Origin: Ponticaulis sp.
GTDB lineage: Bacteria > Pseudomonadota > Alphaproteobacteria > Caulobacterales > Hyphomonadaceae
Direction of reading: 5' to 3'
NCBI GenBank assembly: GCA_002723155.1
Contig: PBNO01000002.1
Location: 605,304-639,946 of the forward strand
DNA: 34,643 nt
This document shows, in pieces, positions 16,805 to 24,570 of the stretch. The position numbers and the translations under genes were made by a program. A model generated the notes under the pieces. The model saw nothing but the letters and a program-made list of their open reading frames with translations, was not told where the DNA came from and ran no database searches. Within the stretch, counting starts at the first letter, position 1, and the number at the start of each line of letters is the position of its first letter.

Positions 16805-18451
16805 TCACTCGATGATGAACCCGACCGGCGCGTCGAAGCTTTCACCTTCGACAGAGGCGCCAGGGACGGAGTAAACGTCGTTAAGACGGCCAAGGAAGAA
16901 ACCCGCAGCCGGACCAGCCGTTGAATAGCCTTCATCAGGCGTACGCAGGCGGTTTGGGTCAGTCGGGTCGACCAGATAAGGCGTCACAATCACGACCAGT
17001 TCGGTCTCGTCATTCTGGAAGTCGCGCGAACGGAAGAGCGCGCCGAGAACCGGAATGTTGTTAATGCCAGGAAGCGAGTCCATGGACTGCTTGGTTTCTT
17101 CCTGAATGAGGCCCGCAATCACAGTTGAACCACCAGATGGAAGCTCGACCGTGGTTTCCGCGCGGCGAACGCTCAGCGCTGGAATGTTGATCGTCTGAAC
17201 GGTTGTGACATTGCCGTTCGCATCGGTACCGGCGACAGATTGCGGCGCGAACGCACCTTCCTGCGTCAGCTCGGACACTTCTGTAGAAATACGAAGCGAA
17301 ATACGGCCCTCGGAGAGAACAACCGGTGTAAAGGCAAGGCCGACACCGAACGGTTTGAACTCGAGCTGTACGTTACCTGTTTCGTCCTGACCGACCGGAA
17401 CCGGATACTCACCACCCGCAAGGAAGCGCGCAGATTCGCCGGAAATTGCAGTCAGGTTCGGCTCTGCAAGCGTACGCACAAGGCCGATGCGCTCAAGCGC
17501 CTGAATGTTTGCGCCAATAGAGTTCTGAAGCACTTCAGAGCCACGCGGGCCAACAAAGTTTGCAAGGCTGCCCGCCATAGCAAGGCCGCCAAGCGCGCGA
17601 CCGGCCACGTTGAATGCGTTGCTGGTAGAGGTAGACGAACCGCCGGTGAAATAGCCGTCATAGACCGTTTGGCCGATAGGATTGCCATTGGTGTCGAGCA
17701 CCAGATTGCCATTACCATCCGTCATAAACGTCTGAACCGGGTCAACATAGTCGCCATAATTGTGCGTACTGTTGAGGTTCACACCGATCTGACGGGTCAG
17801 CGTGCGCTGCATCTCAACGATGCGAACCTGCAGCATAACCTGGTCATTGGCGTCGATGTTAAGAAGGTTGATGACCTGACCACCGCTGGTGTCACCGGAC
17901 GACATCATCATACCGCCTTCACCGCCCGCAGCCGCTGCACCGCCCGCTGGCGACTGAACGATGAAGTTCTGCGCAAGTTCGACAGCACGCTGGGCTTCAG
18001 ACAGGCTTGATACCCGGCCTGTCAGAATGATCGCGCCATTGGACGCTTCAGCGGTGATCGACGCATTCGGAAGCAAGCGTGTGTAGAGATCAGCGAGACC
18101 AGAGAGATCTTGTTCGACGCGGATTTGCAGGTCCAGCAGCTGGTTACCGTGAATATCAAAGAAGAACGCGTTCGTTTCACCTGTGCTCACGCCGCGGAAA
18201 ATCACGCGCTGCGGTGTGCGCACTACGGCGTCAGCGATATCCGGGTTGGTAATGATGACATCAGCGGCAGGGATGGACAGTTCCACAACGGATGATTTGT
18301 TCATCGGCAGGAGAAGGTCGCGCGTCACCGGATTAGCACCAGACTGCGAGATGTTCACCTGAACGACGTTTTGTGCCGCAGCAGGCGGCACAAGTGGAAG
18401 GCTGATGGCGATGAGGCCCGCGAGTACAGGCCAAATAGACTTCCCGATCAT
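16805..18451 (-). CDS. cpaC: CpaC/RcpA, outer-membrane secretin of the Tad pilus
   Basis: The secretin forms the outer-membrane pore for the pilus. It has 548 residues with a signal peptide (1-26, cleaved after AAA). The N-terminal pilus domain (about 45-125) has VIITNPDIADAVVRTPQRVI. A BON/N-domain region (about 125-165) follows. The secretin core (about 205-505) includes MLQVRIVEMQRTLTRQIGVN, LAEPNLTAISGESARFLAGG, RRAETTVELPSGGSTVIAGL and the signature VPVLGALFRSRDFQNDETEL. The Gly/Ala-rich loop at about 165-190 is a linker. The start overlaps the cpaB stop by 4 nt (ATGA), so the two genes are coupled. Confidence 0.97.
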   Translation of the reverse strand: MIGKSIWPVLAGLIAISLPLVPPAAAQNVVQVNISQSGANPVTRDLLLPMNKSSVVELSIPAADVIITNPDIADAVVRTPQRVIFRGVSTGETNAFFFDIHGNQLLDLQIRVEQDLSGLADLYTRLLPNASITAEASNGAIILTGRVSSLSEAQRAVELAQNFIVQSPAGGAAAAGGEGGMMMSSGDTSGGQVINLLNIDANDQVMLQVRIVEMQRTLTRQIGVNLNSTHNYGDYVDPVQTFMTDGNGNLVLDTNGNPIGQTVYDGYFTGGSSTSTSNAFNVAGRALGGLAMAGSLANFVGPRGSEVLQNSIGANIQALERIGLVRTLAEPNLTAISGESARFLAGGEYPVPVGQDETGNVQLEFKPFGVGLAFTPVVLSEGRISLRISTEVSELTQEGAFAPQSVAGTDANGNVTTVQTINIPALSVRRAETTVELPSGGSTVIAGLIQEETKQSMDSLPGINNIPVLGALFRSRDFQNDETELVVIVTPYLVDPTDPNRLRTPDEGYSTAGPAAGFFLGRLNDVYSVPGASVEGESFDAPVGFIIE

Positions 18452-19296
18452 TGAGAGCCCCCGATATTCATGTGCTCGGTACTGCCGCTTCGGTATATTC
18501 GGACGCTGCCGGAGGCGTCCTCTGCGGCTTGAATGTTATTTGTTGCGATGACGCCCTGGCCTGATCGCTGTGCTTCAGCCACACCGCGAAGCGTGAGCGA
18601 GATATCGCCCATGCGGGTTGCCAGCATGAGAACTTCTGCGTGGCGCGGCTCAAGTTCGAGCGTCGCAGTCGTGCCGACGACAACGCTTTCATCGTCGGTT
18701 TCAGCAAAGTTCTGGTCGATCGCAAGAACGCGTACGTTCTGGAGAACCGTCTGTGTAGACGGGCGCTCTACAAGAATGTCACCTTCAGCGACTTCAATGT
18801 CGTAAGTCAGAATGACATCAACACGGTCATTTGGAAGAATGAAGCCACCAGCAGCTGTCTCGACCGAAATCTCAACAGCAACAGCGCGCATGCCATCATT
18901 CAGGATAGCAGCCATGAAGCCGTTCTCACCCGGACGAACGATTTTGCGCTCGATCATCGGCTCACCGGAGTAAATCGGTGTACGCACGATAGAGCCCGCA
19001 AGTTCAGTGATAGAGTCGGGAGACATCTCGGACACGAAATATGTGTCGTTCAGATGTGCTTCAGGCCAGTCCTGCCATGTAAGATCGTTTGGTGCGATCC
19101 GGTGACCAAGCGGCATATCACGAGACGCAATCAGGATCTGTGTCAGAGGAATTTGCGGCTCAGGCTCTGCCAGTTGCTCAACAACCTGCACAATCTGAGG
19201 CGGAGCTTCTTGCTGTCCCATACCACGAACGAGCATTGCAGCAATGAGCGCAGCGCCGCCTGCCACAACCAAAATCAGAATTCGCATTAAGGACAC
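18448..19296 (-). CDS. cpaB: CpaB/RcpC, Tad pilus assembly protein with SAF domain
   Basis: CpaB is a periplasmic, membrane-anchored protein associated with the secretin. It has one N-terminal hydrophobic helix (MRILILVVAGGAALIAAMLV). An SAF domain follows (about 50-115, with ILIASRDMPLGHRIAPNDLT and GEPMIERKIV). The family C-terminal domain has GMRAVAVEISVETAAGGFIL and NDRVDVILTYDI. Three starts are possible: GTG 19305, GTG 19296 and ATG 19287. AAGGAG at 19310-19305 is eight bases from GTG 19296, the best spacing, so this start was chosen (282 residues). It is the first gene of the cpaBCDEF-tadBC run. Confidence 0.93.
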   Translation of the reverse strand: MSLMRILILVVAGGAALIAAMLVRGMGQQEAPPQIVQVVEQLAEPEPQIPLTQILIASRDMPLGHRIAPNDLTWQDWPEAHLNDTYFVSEMSPDSITELAGSIVRTPIYSGEPMIERKIVRPGENGFMAAILNDGMRAVAVEISVETAAGGFILPNDRVDVILTYDIEVAEGDILVERPSTQTVLQNVRVLAIDQNFAETDDESVVVGTTATLELEPRHAEVLMLATRMGDISLTLRGVAEAQRSGQGVIATNNIQAAEDASGSVRIYRSGSTEHMNIGGSQ

Positions 19297-19354
19297 TGAG
19301 ACCACTCCTTACGGGCAATTTCCCGAAAACTTCACCAAAAAGAACACAATGCCG

Positions 19355-19369
19355 CTAAAGCATGGTTAA
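19355..19369 (-). promoter_or_regulatory. CtrA-like box between cpaA and cpaB
   Basis: On the minus strand the sequence reads TTAA-CCATGCT-TTAG, seven of eight matches to TTAA-N7-TTAA, with the frequent TTAACCAT extension. It overlaps the last codons and stop of cpaA and lies about 60 nt ahead of cpaB. The overlap with coding sequence weakens the case. Confidence 0.35.
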
Positions 19370-19882
19370 CGAATTGAGCGCCGAGGCACTGAAAATTTGA
19401 AACAGAACCGGACTAGCCGGGATCGCCCAGACGCCGCCGAACGCAATGGCGACGGCATATGGAATGCCCGGGCCTTCAACGACGGACCGCTGCAGAAAGC
19501 CTGGAACCGCGTGAGACGGGACAAAACGGCGCGACATAAGAATCAGAATGGCGAGCAGGCCGCCTGTCAGCGCGAGCCCGTAAACAAAGGCCATTGCGCC
19601 GGCCGGTCCGACACAGACCATCACAGCCGGGATAAGTTTTGCGTCACCGCCACCAAACACACCGATCGAGAACAGGCCGAAACAGATGAGGAGCGCAATA
19701 AAGCCGGCAAGTATATGCCAGCCAATTGTTACCAGAGGCACGCCGAGAATTAACGCTCCCACCGGAAAAAGAACTGCAAAAGCAATTGAGAGCCAGTTTG
19801 GAATGGTCATGCTCGCTACATCGTGCAGCGCACCAAAGATAAGTCCCGCAAGAAAAAGCGCGATTAATACCGTAGCCAACAT
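19355..19882 (-). CDS. cpaA: CpaA/TadV, prepilin peptidase (A24)
   Basis: The aspartyl prepilin peptidase of the inner membrane that trims Flp and the TadE-like pseudopilins. At 175 residues it has the short TadV form without the N-methylation domain of PilD. The catalytic Asp residues are visible: D21 in HDVASMTIPN and D80 in FGGGDAKLIPAV (the GxGD-type motif). Five to six hydrophobic helices cover most of the length. It lies between the flp terminator and cpaB, so it probably has its own promoter or depends on read-through from flp. Confidence 0.95.
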   Translation of the reverse strand: MLATVLIALFLAGLIFGALHDVASMTIPNWLSIAFAVLFPVGALILGVPLVTIGWHILAGFIALLICFGLFSIGVFGGGDAKLIPAVMVCVGPAGAMAFVYGLALTGGLLAILILMSRRFVPSHAVPGFLQRSVVEGPGIPYAVAIAFGGVWAIPASPVLFQIFSASALNSLTML

Positions 19883-20003
19883 GTCCTATCCCTGTAGTTT
19901 CAAAGAATAGGGTGACAAGAATTACTGAATGAAATGTTGAGGCTTTCGAGCGAGTTCACAGCGTGTCTTAGCCATGTTCAGTTCGAGCCAGATTGCGCGC
20001 AGC

Positions 20004-20035
20004 AAAAAACCGCCGGGCGAGATGCCCGACGGTTT
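20004..20035 (-). terminator. Strong Rho-independent terminator after flp
   Basis: On the minus strand, AAACCGTCGGGC pairs with GCCCGGCGGTTT (12 bp, one G-T pair) around a 5-base loop and is followed by T residues. It lies 41 nt behind the flp stop and separates the abundant pilin message from cpaA. Confidence 0.9.
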
Positions 20036-20076
20036 CCTGTAAACCTGCGAAATTCGCAAATTTGACGGCCTGGCTA

Positions 20077-20238
20077 TTAAGCCATTTCGTCAGCAACTGT
20101 CTGGAATGTTGTGCCAGCGTTTGTACCGAGAGCGGTAACGCCAGAAATAACAGCAACAGCGATGAGCGCAGCGATCAGGCCATACTCAATTGCAGTTGCA
20201 CCAGATTTGTCTTTAAGAAAACGTACGATGTTTTTCAT
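20077..20238 (-). CDS. flp: Flp-type major pilin
   Basis: The major subunit of the Tad pilus. The 53-residue prepilin starts at ATG 20238 with GGGAG upstream; an in-frame ATG 21 nt earlier would only lengthen the leader. The leader MKNIVRFLKDKSG ends in Gly. The mature protein then starts ATAIEYGLIAALIAVAVISG, with Glu at +5 followed by Tyr, the Flp hallmark needed for CpaA cleavage and assembly. The remaining residues (VTALGTNAGTTFQTVADEMA) match a typical short Flp tail. It is monocistronic, with its own terminator. Confidence 0.97.
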   Translation of the reverse strand: MKNIVRFLKDKSGATAIEYGLIAALIAVAVISGVTALGTNAGTTFQTVADEMA

Positions 20239-20489
20239 TTCTATCTCCCACATAGGCAAGGATGGCCCGTCAACGTGTGTTCGTCCCCGGGTCGAAAATC
20301 AGACTATGCGATTGAGATGAAAACGAAGTTCACCGGACCAGAAAGTTTGAGGGGGTCCGTTAAGCTTTTGGTTTACCATAAAACCGGCACACCGGACGCC
20401 TGCACATACAGCGCATCACACCCATTCTGTTAGTATTCGGTCAATGCTCTCAGTTTATTCTCGCACGCGTGTAATGGGAGCAGTGCGTT

Positions 20490-20957
20490 ATGAAGCACAT
20501 TCTGATGACGGTTTTACTCGGTGTTGCAGCGCCTCTGGCAATTGCAGGTGAAGGTGGTCCTGTTCAGCAGGTTATCGAAGCACCGCGACAGGAAGTCGGC
20601 CCGGTCATCGTTCAGCTTGAAGAATCCATTCCTCTGATCATGTCAGACAATATTGCTGGCATCTCAATTGGCACATCCCGCATTGCGGACGTCATTGTCC
20701 ACGACCAGAACACTTTGTTTGTTACCGGCAAGGCTTATGGTTCAACCAGCCTGCATGTAATCGATACGCTTGGTAATGTCGTGGTCGACACCACCATCCA
20801 TGTTGTTGATGCCTCCCCGACACGCCTTCGCGTGAACCGCGCGGGTAGCGATTACTCCATGGATTGCACGCCGAATTGTCAGGCCGCGCCAAATATTGGC
20901 GACAACACTGATTACTATCAGTCGATCATCTCTCAGGCGCGCGACGCAAGTCAGTAA
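20490..20957 (+). CDS. Stand-alone pilus/secretin N-terminal domain protein
   Basis: A 155-residue exported protein with a signal peptide (1-19, cleaved after AIA). One domain (about 40-110) resembles the N-terminal pilus domain of CpaC: IPLIMSDNIAGISIGTSRIA, DVIVHDQNTLFVTGKAYGST and SLHVIDTLGNVVVDTTIHVV. There is no secretin pore domain. The C-terminal part holds two cysteines in DCTPNCQAAP, which could form a disulfide. It is divergent from flp and upstream of two TadE-like genes, so it is very likely a periplasmic accessory of the Tad pilus. Caulobacter has a comparable small gene in its cpa cluster, but I do not assign a symbol. GGGAG lies nine bases before the ATG. Confidence 0.85.
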   Translation: MKHILMTVLLGVAAPLAIAGEGGPVQQVIEAPRQEVGPVIVQLEESIPLIMSDNIAGISIGTSRIADVIVHDQNTLFVTGKAYGSTSLHVIDTLGNVVVDTTIHVVDASPTRLRVNRAGSDYSMDCTPNCQAAPNIGDNTDYYQSIISQARDASQ

Positions 20958-21050
20958 TTTCGGGCTTTCTCGTAAATTTCATCAATCGACGAAACCCGCC
21001 GCAAAACAAGTTTCGCTAGGCTGAACGCTCAACGCCAGGAGGACGTTCAG

Positions 21051-21620
21051 TTGCGCGCAAGCGGGATACTTTCAAAAACCGGATCTAAGAGACTGGCGAA
21101 TAGCGCATTGCTACGCCGGTTTGCGGGTGATCGCTCAGGTGCCAACGCAGTCGAGTTCGCACTCGTCGCCGCGCCATTCTTTGTGCTTCTCGTCGGTCTG
21201 TTTGAAATCTGCATGATCTTCATCGCCATGACCACGCTGGAGCACGGTGCAGCCGAAGCTGCGCGCCGCATCCGTACAGGTGAACTTCAACAATCCGGTG
21301 CAAGCGCGGATTCGTTCAAGGCACTCGTCTGCGGCTCCACGTTTGGCATTCTCGATTGTGACGACCGCCTTAAGGTAGATGTTCGCGTGTTTGATGATTT
21401 CGGCGCGGCTCAAGGCGATGACCCGGTTCAGGATGGCGAAGTAAATGACGATGATCTTCAATTCGACGCCGGTCAGGGCAATGACATCGTACTCGCCCGC
21501 GTCTTCTATGAATGGCAGATCATTACGCCGGTGATTGGCGCTCCCCTATCCAACATGAGCGGTGACCGCCGTCTGCTTCAGGCCAGCGTTGCCTTCCGCA
21601 ATGAGCCGTTCGGAGACTAA
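21051..21620 (+). CDS. TadE-like pseudopilin 1
   Basis: A 189-residue minor pilin-like protein. The cytoplasmic N-terminus (about 1-36) ends in DRSGANAVEFALVAAPFFVL, a type III prepilin-like motif with Glu at +5 after Gly, then a membrane helix (about 42-62). The rest is periplasmic. CGSTFGILDCDD holds two cysteines that may form a disulfide. The start is TTG at 21051, supported by AGGAGG eight bases upstream; no in-frame ATG fits better. It is followed after 3 nt by a second TadE-like gene. CpaA would be the processing enzyme. Proteins of this kind are thought to prime Flp assembly. Confidence 0.9.
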   Translation: MRASGILSKTGSKRLANSALLRRFAGDRSGANAVEFALVAAPFFVLLVGLFEICMIFIAMTTLEHGAAEAARRIRTGELQQSGASADSFKALVCGSTFGILDCDDRLKVDVRVFDDFGAAQGDDPVQDGEVNDDDLQFDAGQGNDIVLARVFYEWQIITPVIGAPLSNMSGDRRLLQASVAFRNEPFGD

Positions 21621-21623
21621 ATC

Positions 21624-22169
21624 ATGAAATCCAGAGGTTTTCTTTCCCGTCTCCGCAATTTCTGCCGTAATCGCGATGGTGTCTCAGCTGTCGAGTTTGC
21701 GCTCATCCTGCCTGTCTTTGCGACGCTGTATTTCGGATCCATCGAAGTTTCATTCCTGATGGCTGTAGACCGTAAGGTGACGCACACGGCGAGTGCGCTC
21801 GGGGATCTGACAGCACGCGGCACAGTTCTCACGCCAACCGAGGTGAACGATATTTTCGCCGCCTCACGTGCCCTCTTCCAGCCTTATGACGGCACACAGG
21901 CACAAATGCGTGTGACCAGCATTCAGCGCATTAATGGCAAGAATGAAGTCATCTGGTCAGAAGCTCAGAATATGACGGCCTATGCGCCAGGAACAAATGT
22001 CGATGTACCGAACAATCTTCTGCAAAACGGCGACAGCATCGTCATGGCAGAAGTGCTCTATAATTATAACTCGACACTCGGCTATTTCCTGCCATCGGCG
22101 CAGAACCTGAACGAGACGTTCTATCTGCGTCCGCGCCGTACGGATGTCGTCGAACTGGATGACGACTAA
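21624..22169 (+). CDS. TadE-like pseudopilin 2
   Basis: A 181-residue TadE/TadF-like protein. The N-terminal basic segment is followed by NRDGVSAVEFALILPVFATL, with the Gly/Glu(+5) prepilin-like motif, and a single membrane helix. The periplasmic part (about 50-181) has HTASALGDLTARGTVLTPTE and ends in RPRRTDVVELDDD. GGAGACTAAATC lies before the ATG and overlaps the stop of the preceding gene, indicating coupling. No TadG (the long vWA-type partner) follows. The next gene is a convergent MFS transporter 3 nt away, so the minor-pilin set ends here. Confidence 0.9.
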   Translation: MKSRGFLSRLRNFCRNRDGVSAVEFALILPVFATLYFGSIEVSFLMAVDRKVTHTASALGDLTARGTVLTPTEVNDIFAASRALFQPYDGTQAQMRVTSIQRINGKNEVIWSEAQNMTAYAPGTNVDVPNNLLQNGDSIVMAEVLYNYNSTLGYFLPSAQNLNETFYLRPRRTDVVELDDD

Positions 22170-22172
22170 GCC

Positions 22173-23684
22173 TTAATCGTTCTGCTGGCCCTTCTGATAT
22201 TTCACGGTCAGCATAACGACGATACCAAACAGGAAGAGCACGCTGATCGTCGCCATGCCAATGCGTTGGGAATTGAACATCCGCGTAAAGGTTTCCACGA
22301 GCAGCGGGCCGAGCCAGACGGTGATCGTGCCCGCAATCGCGTAAAGGCCGAAAAACTCCCCGATCATCTTCTTCGGCGCCATTGCAACAAGCATGGAGCG
22401 CGAGGACGAGATGCAGGCGGTCGCGAACACAGCAAGGAAACCGGCTACACCAAGATACGCCCAGTCATGCAGGTGGGAATACACCGGCCAGTCAACGAGC
22501 TGCCGCGACTCCACCAGACCGAAGAAGATCGATTCTTCGGTGATAGAAATCAGGCCAACAAGAACGATCACCAGCGCGATCAGCTCGATGAGAAGAGAGT
22601 TCTTAACGCCAAGCGTGCGGTCCATCATCCCGCCAAGAAAACCGCCAAACGTTCCGAAGATTGAAAGCCAGATCGCATAGCCGACCAGCTCCTGAAAATT
22701 CCAGTTCAGCGCGCCGGCGACATAAACGGCGCCGAGTGCAAGAAGCGCAGCCATGCCGTCCGCATAAATCATGCGGGCAATCAGAAACTTCATCGTCTCT
22801 TTGTAATGGCTTGCACGTTTCAACGTCTGAAACAGGCCTGCCAGCCCTTCTTTGGCAGCCTTTGACCAGCTCGCACCCTTAATGCCTGCATCCGGTGACC
22901 AGAGGAAAAACGGCCCCACAAACACGACGAGCCAGATGGCCGCGAGCGGACCCGCAATACGGAACTGGTGCTGTTCAGACACATCAAAGCCGAAGATTGG
23001 CGCAGACAGCGGCCAGCCGAACTCACCCGGCATGGCGATCAGGAATACAATAAGCAGCATGGCAATCGTGCCGCCGAGATTGCCGAGCGCCAGACCATTA
23101 CCGGATACGTTCGGCAAAAGCTCCGGTCGCGCCGCATCTTTCAGCATCGCGTTATGGGTGACCTCAGAATAGGTATAGCTGACCGCAGCCACGATCAGCG
23201 CCAGACCAACCGCCCAGTATGGCAGTCCAGCTTCACCTGGCATTGTCCACCACAGACTGAAGGACATGACCGCCAGAAGGCCCAGAAACACCATCATGAT
23301 CGGTTTGCGACGCCCGCCGCGGTCCAGCGTGGCACCTAGAATGGGCGCAGTGATCGCCGCGGCAAATCCGGCCCATTTTGTAACGCCTGCCACAAAGGCC
23401 TGACCATATGCACTGGCCGCTTCGCCTATCTGCGAAGCATCAAGACCAGCAAACTCACCGCGCGCAACGGCATCAGCCGCGACAATACCCGCAAGATAAG
23501 GCGCGAAAATGTAAATAATGACGAGAAGATAATAAGGATTGCGGGCAAACTCGAAGATGACCCAGCCAAGCGCCGGCTTGTCCCACACACCACCGCGATC
23601 TTCCGGCGCGACCGAACTTGGCAAATCGCCATCCACGGCAGCCGCCATTGCAGGGCGGACGCCCTCCTCTTTCAACTCGGTCAT
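22173..23684 (-). CDS. MFS transporter, UMF1/Atg22-like
   Basis: A 503-residue inner-membrane transporter with about 11-12 hydrophobic segments. The N-terminus KPALGWVIFEFARNPYYLLV and the motif region GATLDRGGRRKPIMMVFLGL (MFS motif A type) suggest the UMF1 (unknown major facilitator) branch, which is related to the yeast vacuolar effluxer Atg22. The substrate is unknown. CISSSRSMLVAMAPKKMIGE and FFGLYAIAGTITVWLGPLLV are typical of the family. The start has GAGGGAGA upstream. It is convergent with the TadE-like gene and follows the phosphatase on the same strand, with an 85-nt gap. Confidence 0.88.
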   Translation of the reverse strand: MTELKEEGVRPAMAAAVDGDLPSSVAPEDRGGVWDKPALGWVIFEFARNPYYLLVIIYIFAPYLAGIVAADAVARGEFAGLDASQIGEAASAYGQAFVAGVTKWAGFAAAITAPILGATLDRGGRRKPIMMVFLGLLAVMSFSLWWTMPGEAGLPYWAVGLALIVAAVSYTYSEVTHNAMLKDAARPELLPNVSGNGLALGNLGGTIAMLLIVFLIAMPGEFGWPLSAPIFGFDVSEQHQFRIAGPLAAIWLVVFVGPFFLWSPDAGIKGASWSKAAKEGLAGLFQTLKRASHYKETMKFLIARMIYADGMAALLALGAVYVAGALNWNFQELVGYAIWLSIFGTFGGFLGGMMDRTLGVKNSLLIELIALVIVLVGLISITEESIFFGLVESRQLVDWPVYSHLHDWAYLGVAGFLAVFATACISSSRSMLVAMAPKKMIGEFFGLYAIAGTITVWLGPLLVETFTRMFNSQRIGMATISVLFLFGIVVMLTVKYQKGQQND

Positions 23685-23769
23685 GTCTTCTCCCTCGGTA
23701 GCGGTTTTCCGCTTTTCGACAAGGAGACTACAAATTGTAAGGGATGACCAGAACTATATCGCTGTCCGA

Positions 23770-24546
23770 TCAGGCCTCTATGTATTTGCGGCGGATCGCA
23801 TCTGCGCGTTCTTCATTCACGCCCAGAACTTCGGTCATGTAATTGCGCGGTGATCCATGCGCATCGCTCATCACTTCCAGCGCATTCTCAAGATAAACAT
23901 TGCGTACCCCCATGAACGGCCGGAACACATCGGTTTCGTGATTGGTGCCGAGCATTTTGTTGAAGCGCTCGCTCGCCAGTGGCAGGAATTTCTCAATATC
24001 CACAGCGCGATTGGTTAGATCATAATCCTCAAACATATCCCGCTCGTTCACGCCGAACAGAATATGGGTGAGTGCGCAGATAATACCCGTCCGGTCCTTA
24101 CCGGCTGCGCAGTGAACAACGGACGCGCCATCAGCCTTTTCGATCCCGTCAAACCATTGTCGGAACAGCTCGATATGGTGATCCTTGAACGGCGCTTCAC
24201 GATAATAGTTCGTCATGTAGGTTTCGATGGAATCAGGCGTCACATTCTCCTGCGTGAGCGCTGCGACATGGGCCGGGGTTTCCTGGCGTCCGCCATCTGT
24301 TGAGACCCGCAGCACATGTTCGGCCGGCCATTTATTCGGCTGGCGGTCGCGCTCGTCCGGGCGTCGCAGATCTACGTGGAAGGTGACATTCAGCCCGTTG
24401 AGAAAGGCAAGGTCGTCATCTGTCGCTTCGTTATAATGGCCGGAGCGAAACAGCAGGCCAGAGCGCACACGCCCTGTCGGGGTGTCATACCCGCCAAAGT
24501 CACGAAAATTGCGGACACCTTCGAGCGGCTTTACACGGTCCTGCAT
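23770..24546 (-). CDS. Tyrosine/lipid phosphatase, Y_phosphatase3 type
   Basis: A 258-residue phosphatase of the family that includes Mycobacterium MptpB and Listeria LipA. The N-terminus carries the typical GVRNFRDFGGYDTPTGRVRS with GLLFRSGHYNEAT, and the P-loop is VHCAAGKDRTGI (CX5R, Cys near residue 145). Lys and Asp inside the loop (AAGKDR) are the mark of this group, which can use phosphotyrosine and phosphoinositides. No signal peptide is visible, so it is likely cytosolic. GGGGAGA lies before the ATG. Its natural substrate cannot be told from the sequence or its neighbours. Confidence 0.9.
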   Translation of the reverse strand: MQDRVKPLEGVRNFRDFGGYDTPTGRVRSGLLFRSGHYNEATDDDLAFLNGLNVTFHVDLRRPDERDRQPNKWPAEHVLRVSTDGGRQETPAHVAALTQENVTPDSIETYMTNYYREAPFKDHHIELFRQWFDGIEKADGASVVHCAAGKDRTGIICALTHILFGVNERDMFEDYDLTNRAVDIEKFLPLASERFNKMLGTNHETDVFRPFMGVRNVYLENALEVMSDAHGSPRNYMTEVLGVNEERADAIRRKYIEA

Positions 24547-24570
24547 GATCTCTCCCCTGATCTGTCGTTT

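Noticed and set aside
20355-20376. CtrA-like TTAA...TTTA near flp
   Set aside because: The spacing between the half-sites is eight, not seven, and the second half is imperfect.
20380-20410. Sigma-54-like GG-N10-GC pair in the flp / accessory-gene intergenic region
   Set aside because: Only the -24 part resembles the consensus; the -12 part (ACGCC) does not, so it is within chance.
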